Shown here in pieces: positions 8,658 to 17,658 of a DNA stretch of 64,000 bases. The position numbers and the translations under genes were made by a program. Location of the stretch: assembly GCF_014192055.1 (NCBI RefSeq), contig NZ_JACHXM010000004.1:124001-188000 (forward strand), written 5' to 3'. This DNA is from Halomonas organivorans. GTDB lineage: Bacteria; Pseudomonadota; Gammaproteobacteria; Pseudomonadales; Halomonadaceae. Each line of letters starts with the position of its first letter. The first letter of the stretch is position 1. Under the pieces are notes generated by a model, which was not told where the DNA came from, searched no databases, and saw only the letters and a program-made list of their open reading frames with translations.

Positions 8658-9312
8658 CCGCGACACCCGCCAGGCGCTCGCGCCGCCCGGTCAGGGAGGC
8701 GAGGAGGGCGAGAGCTGGCTGATGAGCTATCTCGATGTGTTGACCCTGCTGATCACGCTGTTCGTGCTGCTGCTGTCGATGTCCAGCCTGGTGCCGGTCG
8801 GTGGAACATCCAGCGAGATGTCGCCGTCGGCCCGGCAGGCCGCGCTGGCGATCGGCGAGGGCCTGAAGCCTCGCCATGCGGGGCTACAGCCGCACTTCCA
8901 GGGGCTCGGCATGGAGGGCGTCAGCGTCGAGCGCACCCGCCAGGGTCTGACCCTGCGCATCGAGGACCGGCTGCTGTTCGACAGCGGTCGCGCCCGGGTG
9001 ACCGAGGGCGGCCAGCACGTGCTGGCGCGCCTCGCCGAGCGGCTGGCCGGCCTGGGCGGCGAGATCTCCGTGGAGGGCCACACCGATAGCCTACCCATCG
9101 CTACCGAGCGCTTCCCCTCCAACTGGGAGCTGTCCACCGGACGGGCCAGCGCCGTGGTGCGTGCCCTGGCGGCGGCCGGGGTCGCGCGGGAGCGCCTGCG
9201 AGCCATCGGCTACGCCGACACCCGGCCCCTGGCGGCCAACGACGATGCCGAGGGTCGGGCCGCCAATCGGCGCGTCGAGCTGGTATGGCGGGCGCCCGTC
9301 GGCGACACCTGA
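8650..9312 (+). CDS. motB: MotB-type stator protein with OmpA-like domain
   Basis: Partner of MotA that anchors the stator to peptidoglycan. One membrane segment near the N-terminus contains the ion-binding aspartate (D29 in SYLDVLTLLITLFVLLLS). A short linker leads to an OmpA/MotB peptidoglycan-binding domain (LLFDSGRARVTEGG, then VEGHTDSLPI and NRRVELVW). At 220 aa it is shorter than enterobacterial MotB (about 308), mainly in the plug/linker. Starts at GTG 8650 inside the motA 3' end. Confidence 0.93.
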   Translation: MLDRDTRQALAPPGQGGEEGESWLMSYLDVLTLLITLFVLLLSMSSLVPVGGTSSEMSPSARQAALAIGEGLKPRHAGLQPHFQGLGMEGVSVERTRQGLTLRIEDRLLFDSGRARVTEGGQHVLARLAERLAGLGGEISVEGHTDSLPIATERFPSNWELSTGRASAVVRALAAAGVARERLRAIGYADTRPLAANDDAEGRAANRRVELVWRAPVGDT

Positions 9313-9443
9313 GGCATGGCGAACCAGTGGTTAGTTAATAGCTATCAAAAGAATCGGGTCATTCAATTTAATCTATCATAAAGGCGTCGGTATTCTCGTT
9401 CCTGTCTTCACCACACACCCACCGCAACGAGGATAGGAACGCG

Positions 9444-10007
9444 ATGTCCCTGCTCAACACCGACGTCAAACCCTTCAAGGCTACCGCTTACCACAACGGC
9501 GACTTCATCGAAGTCAGCGACGAGAGCCTGAAGGGCCAGTGGAGCGTCTTCTTCTTCTACCCGGCCGACTTCACCTTCGTCTGCCCGACCGAGCTTGGCG
9601 ACCTGGCCGACCACTACGACGCGTTCAAGAAGCTCGGCGTCGAGATCTACGGCGTATCCACCGACACCCACTTCACCCACAAGGCCTGGCACGACAGCTC
9701 CGAGACCATCGGCAAGCTCCAGTACCCGATGCTGGCCGACCCGACCCACGTCGTGTCGCGCAACTTCGAGGTGCTGATCGAGGAAGACGGCGTCGCCGAC
9801 CGCGGCACCTTCGTCGTCGATCCGGATGGCAAGATCCAGATCATCGAGCTGAACGCCGGCAACATCGGCCGCAACGCCGAGGAGCTGCTGCGCAAGGTCA
9901 AGGCCGCCCAGTACGTCCGCGCCAACCCCAACGAGGTCTGCCCGGCCAAGTGGGAAGAAGGCGAAGAGACGCTGGCGCCGTCGCTGGATCTGGTCGGCAA
10001 GATCTAA
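9444..10007 (+). CDS. ahpC: AhpC, alkyl hydroperoxide reductase peroxiredoxin
   Basis: Typical 2-Cys peroxiredoxin that reduces hydrogen peroxide, organic peroxides and peroxynitrite and is recycled by AhpF. The peroxidatic cysteine is C47 in DFTFVCPTE and the resolving cysteine C166 in NEVCPAKW. Length of 187 aa is the family standard. The 131-base upstream region is AT-rich compared with the surroundings (TTAGTTAATAGCTATC, then TTTAATCTATCATAAAGG), as expected for a strong regulated promoter. A ribosome site (GAGGATAGG) precedes the ATG. Confidence 0.97.
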   Translation: MSLLNTDVKPFKATAYHNGDFIEVSDESLKGQWSVFFFYPADFTFVCPTELGDLADHYDAFKKLGVEIYGVSTDTHFTHKAWHDSSETIGKLQYPMLADPTHVVSRNFEVLIEEDGVADRGTFVVDPDGKIQIIELNAGNIGRNAEELLRKVKAAQYVRANPNEVCPAKWEEGEETLAPSLDLVGKI

Positions 10008-10031
10008 GGACACGTTGATTCATTGCTGATC

Positions 10032-10054
10032 GGCGGGAGTTGTGGACTCCCGCC
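10032..10054 (+). terminator. Stem-loop between ahpC and ahpF
   Basis: GGCGGGAGT (10032-10040) and ACTCCCGCC (10046-10054) form a perfect 9-bp stem with a 5-base loop 25 bases after the ahpC stop. There is no T-run, so it probably works as a 3' stabiliser or attenuator that keeps ahpC transcripts more abundant than ahpF. Confidence 0.6.
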
Positions 10055-10243
10055 CCGGTTTACCCCATCGAGTCGGCCTCACCTCGGTCGTCCAACCAGT
10101 CGCGCAAGCGAGATCGAGACGGCGTCTCGATGGGGTTCTGCCCCGACGTTTCCATGACACCCCGCCCCATACGGCGAGCCCCATCGTGGCCCGCACGGGC
10201 AGGTCGTGTCCGCTATCTACCCACATCGAGGATTGCCGCCGTC

Positions 10244-11797
10244 ATGTTGGACGACTCTCTGAAGCAACAGCTGAAAGCCTATCTCGACAAGGTCACGCAA
10301 CCTTTCGAGCTGGTCGCCACCCTGGATGACGGCGACAAGTCCAAGGAACTGCACGCGCTGCTGCGTGATATCGCCGGGCTCTGCGACAGGATCACCCTGT
10401 CCACCGAGGGCAGCGACCGCCGCGCGCCGTCCTTCGCCCTGCATCGCGATGGCCAGCCCACCGGCGTGGTGTTCGCCGGCATCCCCATGGGCCATGAGTT
10501 CACCTCCCTGGTGCTGGCCCTGCTGCAGGTGGGCGGCCATCCGCCCAAGGCCAGCGACGAGGTCATCGAGCAGATCCGTTCCCTCGACGCCGACCTGCAC
10601 TTCGAGACTTACTTCTCGCTGTCGTGCCAGAACTGCCCGGACGTGGTTCAGGCGCTGAACCTGATGGCGATCCTCAACCCGCGCATCTCCCACGATGCCA
10701 TCGACGGCGCCCTGTTCCAGGACGAAGTCGAGGCCCGCGAGGTGATGTCGGTGCCGAGCGTGTTCGTCAACGGCGAGCCTTTCGACCAGGGCCGCATGAG
10801 CCTGGAGCAGATCCTGGCCAAGGTCGACACCGGCGCCGCCGAGCGCGAGGCCGCCAGGCTCGGCGAGAAGCCCGCCTTCGACACGCTGATGATCGGCGGT
10901 GGCCCGGCCGGCGCCGCGGCGGCGGTCTATGCGGCGCGCAAGGGCATCCGCACCGGCGTGGCCGCCGAGCGCTTCGGAGGCCAGGTGCTGGATACCCTGT
11001 CGATCGAGAACCTGATCTCCGTGCCCCACACCGAGGGCCCCAAGCTGGCCGCGGCGCTGGAGGAGCACGTCAAGGAATACGACGTCGACATCATGAACCT
11101 GCAGCGTGCCGTCGCGCTGGTGCCGGGCGAGTCGGGTGGCGAGCATGAGGTGCGCTTCGAGTCCGGCGCCAGCCTCAAGAGCAGGACCCTGGTGCTGGCC
11201 ACCGGCGCCCGCTGGCGCGCGATGAACGTGCCCGGCGAGGCCGAGTACCGCAACAAGGGCGTGGCCTACTGCCCGCACTGCGACGGCCCGCTGTTCAAGG
11301 GCAAGCGCGTGGCGGTGATTGGCGGCGGCAACTCCGGCGTCGAGGCGGCCATCGACCTGGCCGGCATCGTCGGCGAGGTGACGCTGATCGAGTTCATGGA
11401 CGAGCTGCGCGCCGACGAAGTGCTGCAGAAGAAGCTTGCGAGCCTGCCCAACGTCGAGGTGATCAAGGGCGCGCGGACCACCGAGGTCAACGGCGACGGT
11501 AGCCGCGTCACCGGCCTGACCTACGAGGAGCGCGCCTCCGGCGAGATGCGCGAGCTGGCTCTCGAGGGCGTCTTCGTGCAGATCGGCCTGGTGCCCAACA
11601 CCGAGTGGCTGAAGGATTCGCCCATCGAGCTCTCCGAGCGCGGCGAGATCGTGGTCGACGCGCGCGGCATGACCTCGGTGCCGGGCATCTTCGCCGCCGG
11701 TGACGTGACCACCGTGCCCTACAAGCAGATCGTCATCGCCATGGGCGAGGGCTCCAAGGCCGCCCTGGGCGCCTTCGATCACCTGATCCGCAGCTGA
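10244..11797 (+). CDS. ahpF: AhpF, NADH-dependent AhpC reductase
   Basis: Flavoprotein that passes electrons from NADH to AhpC. The N-terminal double thioredoxin-like domain carries CQNC (C128/C131). The thioredoxin-reductase-like body has the FAD motif [18 protein letters not shown] (about 217-234), the second redox pair CPHC (C343/C346) and the NADH motif [12 protein letters not shown]. Length of 517 aa is standard. The frame stays open upstream to 10040, but ATG 10244 gives the family N-terminus ([14 protein letters not shown]) and is preferred. A gap of 236 bases separates it from ahpC. Confidence 0.96.
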   Translation: MLDDSLKQQLKAYLDKVTQPFELVATLDDGDKSKELHALLRDIAGLCDRITLSTEGSDRRAPSFALHRDGQPTGVVFAGIPMGHEFTSLVLALLQVGGHPPKASDEVIEQIRSLDADLHFETYFSLSCQNCPDVVQALNLMAILNPRISHDAIDGALFQDEVEAREVMSVPSVFVNGEPFDQGRMSLEQILAKVDTGAAEREAARLGEKPAFDTLMIGGGPAGAAAAVYAARKGIRTGVAAERFGGQVLDTLSIENLISVPHTEGPKLAAALEEHVKEYDVDIMNLQRAVALVPGESGGEHEVRFESGASLKSRTLVLATGARWRAMNVPGEAEYRNKGVAYCPHCDGPLFKGKRVAVIGGGNSGVEAAIDLAGIVGEVTLIEFMDELRADEVLQKKLASLPNVEVIKGARTTEVNGDGSRVTGLTYEERASGEMRELALEGVFVQIGLVPNTEWLKDSPIELSERGEIVVDARGMTSVPGIFAAGDVTTVPYKQIVIAMGEGSKAALGAFDHLIRS

Positions 11798-11817
11798 TTG
11801 CCCCGCCGTTCGTGCTC

Positions 11818-11848
11818 GATGCCCTCGCCGTACCGCGGCGGGGGCATC
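11818..11848. terminator. Stem-loop between convergent ahpF and the secreted-protein gene
   Basis: GATGCCC (11818-11824) pairs with GGGCATC (11842-11848), and CGCCG (11826-11830) with CGGCG (11836-11840). It lies between genes converging on it and could end both transcripts. The trailing T-run is short. Confidence 0.55.
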
Positions 11849-11866
11849 TTGCGTGGCGAGGGAGGA

Positions 11867-12436
11867 TCAGTCGGCCCGACAGAGCCGCTGCATGCGGTCC
11901 TGGGCCTCCCCGAAGCCCGACAGGCTGAAGACCATGAACCAGTAGTCGTCCTCGGCGCGATGAATGCGCAGCCGCAGCGTGTCGCCGTCGCGCATGTCGT
12001 CGAGCAGGGCAGCGGTGTCGGGCAGCGTGAAGCGCACGTAGAAGCCGCTGTTGCCGCGCTCGGTAACGAAGTCGGCCTGGCCCTGGTGGACCCGCCCTTC
12101 GTCGACCATCAGGTCCGCCGGCACCCGATTGACGGTGGCGCTCTGCGCCTGCATGTCGTCGAGCTCGACGCGAAGCTCCAGCCAGGGGCGGTCGCAGGCG
12201 CCCGGTGTGGCGTTGACGCTGAACACGCTGTCGCTGTAACTGTGCTGCTCCAGGGCGCGGACGTGGCGCTCGTCGCCCAGTTGAAGCACCAGGGAGTGCC
12301 AGTCGCCGTGGGCCTGGGCGTCGGTGGTGTTGAAGCTGCCGGCCGACGCGGGGGCGGCGAGGCCCAGGACCAGCAGCCCGGGCAGGCACCCCTTGAGCAG
12401 GGAAAGAAGCGGAGAGCGGAGCATGCGGGCATCCAT
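11867..12436 (-). CDS. Hypothetical secreted protein
   Basis: About 189 aa with an N-terminal signal peptide (LLSLLKGCLPGLLVLGLAAPASA, mature start near GSFNTTDAQ). The mature part has two cysteines (GACDRPW and the C-terminal RLCRAD) that could form a disulfide, and looks like a small beta-rich periplasmic domain. I do not recognise the family. ATG 12436 is chosen; ATG 12424 also gives a full signal peptide. It is followed downstream by the convergent ahpF, and it lies after the MsrP-like gene on the same strand with a gap of about 58 bases, so co-transcription with the redox module is possible. Confidence 0.7.
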   Translation of the reverse strand: MDARMLRSPLLSLLKGCLPGLLVLGLAAPASAGSFNTTDAQAHGDWHSLVLQLGDERHVRALEQHSYSDSVFSVNATPGACDRPWLELRVELDDMQAQSATVNRVPADLMVDEGRVHQGQADFVTERGNSGFYVRFTLPDTAALLDDMRDGDTLRLRIHRAEDDYWFMVFSLSGFGEAQDRMQRLCRAD

Positions 12437-12494
12437 GACCGGGAAAATGCCGCAGGCTAGCATGACTCGCCCGCGGCTGTCCGCGGCCCTTCGC

Positions 12495-13265
12495 TCAGAT
12501 GCCTGCCCACCAGCGATAGCCGCGATCCTCCCAGAAGCCGCCGCGACCGCCGCCGAGGTGGGCGAAGCTGTCCACCAGTTCCAGGCGCATCACGTACTTG
12601 GCCATCTTGTAGCCCAGCTGGCGCTCGGCGCGCAGGCGCAGCGGCGCGCCGTTGGCGATCGGCAGGGTGGCGTCGTTGAGGGCGTAGGCCATCAGGGTCT
12701 GGGGGTGATAGGCCTCACGCAGGTCGAGGCTCTCGTAGTAGCTGTCGCCGCCCCGATAGCGATCGGCGCAGTGGAAGACCACGAAGCGCGCCGGGGCGCG
12801 CACGCCCACCCGGTCCAGCAGGTCGCCCAGCGGCACGCCGGTCCACTGGCCGATGCAGCTCCAGCCCTCGACGCAGTCGTGGCGGGTAATCTGGGTCCGC
12901 GATGGCATGGCGCGCAGCGCCGCCAGCGAGAACTCGCTCGGTCGTTCGACCAGGCCGTCCACCCGCAGCCGCCAGTCGCGGAAGTCGTCGGCGGCCAGGC
13001 GCTGGTAGGCGGCCTCGTCGGGCCGCGTGGTGCCATTGGCGCGGAACCGGGGGGCGATGTCCTCCGGTGCATATTCCCGGGCCAGCGACTCGCGGGAGGC
13101 CAGCAGGCGATGGGCGCGCTGGGTCAGCGACTCGCTGGCGTCGAACAGCGGCTGCATGGCCCCGCTGCGTGACAGGCGATCGCAGCCGCCGAGCAGCAGC
13201 GAGCCGCCGGCGATCATGGAGCCGGCCAGGAAACGCCGGCGGCCGCTATCGGGAGGGCGTGTCAT
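12495..13265 (-). CDS. MsrP/YedY-like periplasmic molybdopterin oxidoreductase
   Basis: Sulfite-oxidase-fold molybdenum enzyme. The N-terminus combines a Tat-type motif (GRRRFLAGS) with a possible lipobox (LLLGGC), so it may be a Tat-exported lipoprotein. The core contains RHDCVEGWSCIGQWTGVPL, with C131 as the likely molybdenum ligand, as in MsrP/YedY and sulfite oxidase. At 256 aa it is shorter than E. coli MsrP (about 330). The next gene upstream on the same strand is a b-type cytochrome and overlaps it by about 20 bases, the usual catalytic/membrane pairing. The substrate is unknown; protein methionine sulfoxide or another S- or N-oxide is a guess. Confidence 0.85.
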   Translation of the reverse strand: MTRPPDSGRRRFLAGSMIAGGSLLLGGCDRLSRSGAMQPLFDASESLTQRAHRLLASRESLAREYAPEDIAPRFRANGTTRPDEAAYQRLAADDFRDWRLRVDGLVERPSEFSLAALRAMPSRTQITRHDCVEGWSCIGQWTGVPLGDLLDRVGVRAPARFVVFHCADRYRGGDSYYESLDLREAYHPQTLMAYALNDATLPIANGAPLRLRAERQLGYKMAKYVMRLELVDSFAHLGGGRGGFWEDRGYRWWAGI

Positions 13266-14106
13266 CACGAGGCTCCTTTTCCGGGGGCAGGGCGTAGCGA
13301 CCGGTGATCATCGAGCGCAGGTTGTTGACCACGCCGGACGCCAGCACCATCAGCAGATGAACGAGGAAGAAGGCCAGCAGGGCGAAAGCGCACAGGAAAT
13401 GCAGGGTGCGCGCGCTCTGGCGCCCGCCGAACAGGTCCAGCAGCCACGGCCAGGCGGCGTCCAGGGTCGGTGACATGGTGAAGCCGGTGAGCACCACCAG
13501 CGGGGCAATCACGAACAGCACCAGCAGGTAGGTCAGCTTCTGCAGCAGGTTGTAGTGGCGGGCCGCTTCGCCGCGCGGGAAGCGCAGTCGCAGATGCTCC
13601 CACAGCACGCTTCCCAGCTGTCGCCACTCGTGGCGGCGGGGCAGCAGCTGGCGGCTGAGCCGGCCGCCGATCACCAGGTAGAGCAGATAGGCCGCGAGCA
13701 GCGGGGCGAAGATCCAGGCGGCCAGGAAGTGCCACTGCCGCCCCATCGACAGCCAGCGCGGGCCCGGCAGGGTTGCCCAGGCGGGGAAGGCGCGCCGCTC
13801 GCGATCCGCGGTGGGCCCGGAGACGCCCAGCACGCCGGTGGTGTCGAAGCGCCAGCCGCCGAGGCGGGTGACGCCGCGCAGCTCGCCCGTGTCGCTTCGC
13901 TCGGCGCCGATCGACAGGGCCGGGGCGTCGAAGCGCGAATCCTGACCCCAGTAGAGGGCGGGATGGGCGTTGAAGATCTGCAGGCCGCTCATCAGCAGGA
14001 TCGCCAGGCAAAGCGCATTGACCCAGTGCCAGAGTCGGGTGAACGGCGGGTGACGCCGGATGACCGTCGGTTTGCGGCGCCGGTCGGTGCGATCGGTCGC
14101 GGACAT
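13246..14106 (-). CDS. Cytochrome b561-type membrane electron-transfer subunit
   Basis: Membrane partner of the downstream molybdoenzyme. Four main hydrophobic segments are visible, with histidines placed for two b hemes: FTRLWHWVNALCLAILLMSG near the N-terminus, QWHFLAAWIFAPLLAAYLLY, LTYLLVLFVIAPLVVLTGF, and LHFLCAFALLAFFLVHLLMVLAS. It fits the family of hydrogenase/thiosulfate-reductase cytochrome b subunits. ATG 14106 follows GGGAGGA at good spacing; the frame is open further upstream but without support. Confidence 0.85.
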   Translation of the reverse strand: MSATDRTDRRRKPTVIRRHPPFTRLWHWVNALCLAILLMSGLQIFNAHPALYWGQDSRFDAPALSIGAERSDTGELRGVTRLGGWRFDTTGVLGVSGPTADRERRAFPAWATLPGPRWLSMGRQWHFLAAWIFAPLLAAYLLYLVIGGRLSRQLLPRRHEWRQLGSVLWEHLRLRFPRGEAARHYNLLQKLTYLLVLFVIAPLVVLTGFTMSPTLDAAWPWLLDLFGGRQSARTLHFLCAFALLAFFLVHLLMVLASGVVNNLRSMITGRYALPPEKEPRDDTPSR

Positions 14107-14242
14107 GGGGAGTCCTCCCGAAAGACGGGCATGAGGCCCTGTCGAAGCGTCGGTGAGCCCCGAGGCGTGTCGGACGTTGCCCCGGAGAAGTGACCGGCCG
14201 CCGGGAATCGGCTTCGGGCGGCCGGCCAAGGCGTGCCGAGCC

Positions 14243-14551
14243 TCACATCTCGCCGTCGTCTTTCATCATCTCGTCGTCTTCGTCCATCATCATCTCGTCG
14301 TCGCCCTCGGACTTCATGGCGTCATCGCCGGCCATGGCATCTTCCTCGCCCATGGCATCCGATTTCATGGCGTCCTGCTTCATGGCATCCCCTTCCATCG
14401 CCTCGCCGGACATGCCGTCGTGTTCCATGCTGTCGCCTTGCTGCATCGCATCCCCTTCGTGATGATCGGCCAGGGCGGCGGTCGGCAGCAGCAGGGCGCC
14501 GCCGAGCAGCAGGGCGAACAGGGCAGTGCGGGAACGGTCTTGAGTGAACAT
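14243..14551 (-). CDS. Pentapeptide MXKDX-repeat periplasmic protein
   Basis: 102-aa secreted protein: signal peptide (LFALLLGGALLLPTAALA), then an acidic, methionine-rich mature part built of five-residue repeats of the type MKQDA, MKSDA, MGEEDA. This is the pattern of the MXKDX-repeat family. Met- and Asp-rich repeats suggest metal binding, perhaps Cu(I), but that is inference. ATG 14551 follows GGAGG at good spacing; the longer frame to 14638 would destroy the signal peptide. It is transcribed away from the two-component operon, with a shared region that carries repeated operator-like sequences. Confidence 0.82.
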   Translation of the reverse strand: MFTQDRSRTALFALLLGGALLLPTAALADHHEGDAMQQGDSMEHDGMSGEAMEGDAMKQDAMKSDAMGEEDAMAGDDAMKSEGDDEMMMDEDDEMMKDDGEM

Positions 14552-14631
14552 CGCAAACCTCCATGCGTCGCTGGGCCGTCGGCGGAATGCCGATCCGGCA
14601 TCTTTCACGCTAGTCGGCCGCCCGGGGGCAT

Positions 14632-14682
14632 TCATCACGAAATCATCACGAAGGATCGCCGGGGCGTGACGCTTTCGTGATG
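14632..14682. promoter_or_regulatory. Probable response-regulator operator
   Basis: TCATCACGAA occurs at 14632-14641 and again at 14643-14652, an 11-bp period typical for OmpR-family dimers. The inverted copy TTCGTGATG lies at 14674-14682. The site is in the divergent region between the MXKDX gene and the adjacent response-regulator gene, so autoregulation and control of the redox module are likely. Confidence 0.65.
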
Positions 14683-14740
14683 CATCCGCTGCGTGGGGGC
14701 TCTAGAGTGGAGTCCGAACCGCCGCTCGGAGCCCTCGCTC

Positions 14741-15466
14741 ATGCACCACCGGATTCTTTGCGTCGAGGACAATCCCGACATTGGCAAGCTGCTCGCCGAG
14801 CGCCTCGGCGATGCCGGCCACCGCTGTGACTGGGTCACCGACGGTGAAGCGGCCCTGGCGGCACTGGAGGGGGCGGCTGACGATCCCTTCGATCTGGTGA
14901 TGCTCGACCTGATGCTGCCGGGCATCGATGGCCTGGAGGTGTGTCGCCGGCTGCGTGCCCGCGACGCCCGCACCCCGGTGCTGATGGTGACCGCCAAGGC
15001 GGCGATCCGCGACGTGGTGCGGGGCCTCGAGATCGGGGCCGACGACTACGTCACCAAGCCCTTCCACCTGCCGATCCTGCTGGCTCGGGTCCAGGCGCTG
15101 CTGCGCCGCGGGCAGCGCGTCGCCCCGGAGGAAGAGCAGGTCGTCGCCGCAGCACCGATCGTCCAGGGCGGGCTGGTCATCGACATCGACCAGCACCGGG
15201 TCACCCTGGACGGTCGAGCGCTGCAGCTGACCGGCAAGGAGTTCGCCCTGCTGACGCTGTTCGCCCGGCATCCCGGCCATAGCTTCAGTCGCGGCGAGCT
15301 GCTCGATCGGGTGTGGGGGGAGGAGTTCGACGGCTTCGATCACACCGTGAACACGCATATCAACCGGCTGCGCAACAAGATCGAGGCCGATCCGGCCCGC
15401 CCGCGTTTCATCCAGACCGTCTGGGGCGTGGGCTATCGCTTCGCGACCGGAGAGGATGAGGCATGA
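14741..15466 (+). CDS. OmpR-family response regulator
   Basis: Two-component response regulator of 241 aa. The receiver domain has the acidic pocket EDN near residue 10, phospho-accepting D56 in LVMLDLMLPG and the conserved lysine in YVTKPFH. The C-terminal winged helix ends in HTVNTHINRLRNKIE and VWGVGYRF, as in OmpR/PhoB. ATG 14741 gives the standard start MHHRILCVEDN. The stop overlaps the kinase start (ATGA). The signal is unknown; the neighbouring molybdoenzyme, cytochrome and MXKDX genes are the likely targets. Confidence 0.93.
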   Translation: MHHRILCVEDNPDIGKLLAERLGDAGHRCDWVTDGEAALAALEGAADDPFDLVMLDLMLPGIDGLEVCRRLRARDARTPVLMVTAKAAIRDVVRGLEIGADDYVTKPFHLPILLARVQALLRRGQRVAPEEEQVVAAAPIVQGGLVIDIDQHRVTLDGRALQLTGKEFALLTLFARHPGHSFSRGELLDRVWGEEFDGFDHTVNTHINRLRNKIEADPARPRFIQTVWGVGYRFATGEDEA

Positions 15467-16959
15467 GGGGCCTGGCATGCCGGCTGCTGGCCTGGGGGCG
15501 CAGCCTCTTCGCACGGATCGCCCTGGTCTACCTGAGCGGATTGCTGCTGCTGTCGGTGGCGGTTGCCTGGCTGGCCATCAGCCAGTTCGACCAGCTGAGC
15601 CGCGAGCTGCAGCAGCGCCAGGAAGTCGGGCTGGCCGACAACCTGGCCCGGGTCATGCGCCCGGCCCTGACGGAGGGCGCGAACAGCGCCGCGGCGCGGC
15701 AAACGGCCCGCCATATCCTGGCGATCAATCCCTCGCTGTCGCTCTACGTGCTCGATGCCGATGGGCGGGTGATCGCCGACTATGCCCAGCCGAGCTGCGG
15801 CATTGGCAGCCGAGTCGAGCGCGACGCCCTCGAGGCGCTGCTCGGCGAGTCGCCGATGCTGCCGGTAATGGCATCTTCGCCGTGCGGCGGCGCGCCTGGC
15901 ATCTTCTCGGTGGCGCGCATTCGCTATGGGAGTGCCGATCGGTCGGGCTACCTGTATGCCGATCTCAACAAGACCAGCCAGGCCTCGATGGTGGCCATGC
16001 TGAGGACCAGTTCCATTACCCGAACGCTGGTGGCCGCGGGCGGATTGGCCGTGCTGATCTCCGGCCTGCTGGGACTGGTGTGGTTTGCCCTGCTGACCCG
16101 GCGCTTCTCGCGGCTGACCGCCGCCGTGCAGCGCTTCGCCCAGGGCCAGTGGCAGGCCCGGCTCGATGACCCCGGCCGCGACGAGCTGGGACGGCTGGGA
16201 GAGGCTTTCAACCACATGGCCGGCACCATCGAGGCTCAGGTGCGAGCGCTGCGCGAGACCGACCGGCAGCGCCGCGAGCTGGTGGCCAACCTGTCCCACG
16301 ACTTCCGCACCCCGCTGACTTCGCTGCGCGGCAACGTCGAACACCTGCTCGAGCGTGATGACCTGCCGGTCGAGGAGCGCCGTCGACGGCTGGTCGGCGT
16401 GCTCGACAACGCCTCGCGGTTGACCCGCCTGGCCCAGCAGCTTTCGACCCTGGCGCGGCTCGATGCCTACGACAGCCCGTTGCAATGCGAGGCCTTCTCG
16501 CTCGCCGAATTGGCCCACGACATCGTCGGCAAGTTCCAGGACCAGGCGCGCCAGGCGGGGGTCACCCTGGCGGTCGAGGTCGATCCCGGGCTGCCGTGGG
16601 TCGAGGCCGACCTGGGGCTCATCGACCGGGCGCTGGCCAACCTGATCGACAACGCGCTGCGGGCGACCCCGGCCGATGGCCGGGTCTGCCTGTGGGCCGA
16701 GGCCGAGGAGAAGACGGTGCGCGTGGGGGTGAGCGATGACGGCGTCGGCATCGCCCCGGAGGAGCTGCCACTGGTGACCCAGCGCTTCCATCGCACCCGT
16801 GACAGCCGCGCCCGGGGCGAGGGCTCCGGGCTCGGCCTGTCGATCGTGCGGGAGATCGGCGAGCGTCATGGTGCTCGATTGACCATCGACAGCCGCCCCG
16901 GTCGCGGCACGACGGTCGATTTTCGCCTGGCCCGTGCCGATCGGGATGGAGCGCGCTGA
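15463..16959 (+). CDS. Sensor histidine kinase
   Basis: 498-aa membrane kinase paired with the upstream regulator. Transmembrane segment 1 is about 17-40 and segment 2 about 185-207, enclosing a periplasmic sensor region of about 145 residues that contains two cysteines (QPSCGIG and SSPCGGAPG). Then come HAMP, the phosphorylation site H279 in NLSHDFRTPLTSL, and the ATPase boxes NLIDNALRATP, DDGVGIAPEEL and GEGSGLGLSIV. The cysteine pair in the sensor region could respond to redox state or metals, which would fit the neighbouring genes; this is inference. Confidence 0.92.
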   Translation: MRGLACRLLAWGRSLFARIALVYLSGLLLLSVAVAWLAISQFDQLSRELQQRQEVGLADNLARVMRPALTEGANSAAARQTARHILAINPSLSLYVLDADGRVIADYAQPSCGIGSRVERDALEALLGESPMLPVMASSPCGGAPGIFSVARIRYGSADRSGYLYADLNKTSQASMVAMLRTSSITRTLVAAGGLAVLISGLLGLVWFALLTRRFSRLTAAVQRFAQGQWQARLDDPGRDELGRLGEAFNHMAGTIEAQVRALRETDRQRRELVANLSHDFRTPLTSLRGNVEHLLERDDLPVEERRRRLVGVLDNASRLTRLAQQLSTLARLDAYDSPLQCEAFSLAELAHDIVGKFQDQARQAGVTLAVEVDPGLPWVEADLGLIDRALANLIDNALRATPADGRVCLWAEAEEKTVRVGVSDDGVGIAPEELPLVTQRFHRTRDSRARGEGSGLGLSIVREIGERHGARLTIDSRPGRGTTVDFRLARADRDGAR

Positions 16960-16968
16960 TACAGGACG

Positions 16969-17439
16969 CTAGGAAGCGGGAAGCGACTCGGCCTCGGGAG
17001 AAGACTCGACCAGGCGCAGCAGCCGTTCCAGGTCGGCCCGCTGGGGGCCCAGCATGTCGGCCAGGGTGTAGCGGTCGAGCACGGCGAGAAAGGCGCCCAG
17101 GGCCTCGCCGAGCACCGACTTGAGGCGGCAGGCGGGGGAAATGACGCAGGCGTTGTGGTCGCCGAAACATTCCACCAGGCCGAGATCGCGCTCGGTATCG
17201 CGCACCAGGGCGCCAAGGGAGATATCGGCGGGCGCCCGCCCCAGCAGCAGTCCGCCATGCTTGCCGCGAATGGCGGTGAGGTAGCCGAGACGGTTCAGCT
17301 CCTGCACGACTTTCATCAGGTGATTGCGCGAAATGTCGAAGCGCTCGGCGATCTCGGAAATGGTCGAGCGACGCTCCCCCTTGACGGCCAGATAGATCAG
17401 CACGCGCAGGGAGTAATCGGTAAAGTTCGTCAGGTGCAT
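16969..17439 (-). CDS. nsrR: NsrR, nitric-oxide-sensing Rrf2-family repressor
   Basis: 156-aa Rrf2-family regulator with an N-terminal winged helix (MHLTNFTDYSLRVLIYLA) and three cluster cysteines C91, C98 and C104 (VECFGDHNACVISPACRLK), the pattern of NsrR rather than IscR. NsrR holds an Fe-S cluster destroyed by NO and represses hmp and related genes. A matching operator lies upstream of hmp at 29177-29200. The start at ATG 17439 gives the family N-terminus. It converges on the kinase gene with only 9 bases between the stops. Confidence 0.92.
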   Translation of the reverse strand: MHLTNFTDYSLRVLIYLAVKGERRSTISEIAERFDISRNHLMKVVQELNRLGYLTAIRGKHGGLLLGRAPADISLGALVRDTERDLGLVECFGDHNACVISPACRLKSVLGEALGAFLAVLDRYTLADMLGPQRADLERLLRLVESSPEAESLPAS

Positions 17440-17540
17440 GCGGCCTCCCGGCGCCGGGAAAAGGGCGCCGCTGTCATTGATTCTATCAGTAACGGGGCGG
17501 CCTGGCCCGAGGCCCGTCACAGCGCCGTTGAGGCGCCGAA

Positions 17541-17554
17541 TTGATCTGTATCAG
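17541..17554 (+). promoter_or_regulatory. FNR/ANR box upstream of hemN
   Basis: TTGATCTGTATCAG matches TTGAT-N4-ATCAA at 9 of 10 positions. A -10-like CATAAT lies at 17595-17600, placing the box about 60 bases before the inferred start of transcription, a class I activator position. hemN is a classic FNR/ANR target. Confidence 0.75.
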
Positions 17555-17658
17555 CTAGTGCGTCGATGTCTCCGATGCGCCGCTGCGTGGCTGGCATAAT
17601 GCGGCGTAACGATGGCGACACCGGTGTCGCCGGAGGCATCAGGAGGTTCGAGCCAGCC

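Noticed and set aside
9338..9382. OxyR operator upstream of ahpC
   Set aside because: ATAG and CTAT half-sites are present (ATAGCTATC, then TTTAATCTATC) but the spacing and inner half-sites do not fit the OxyR consensus, so it is not listed as a feature.
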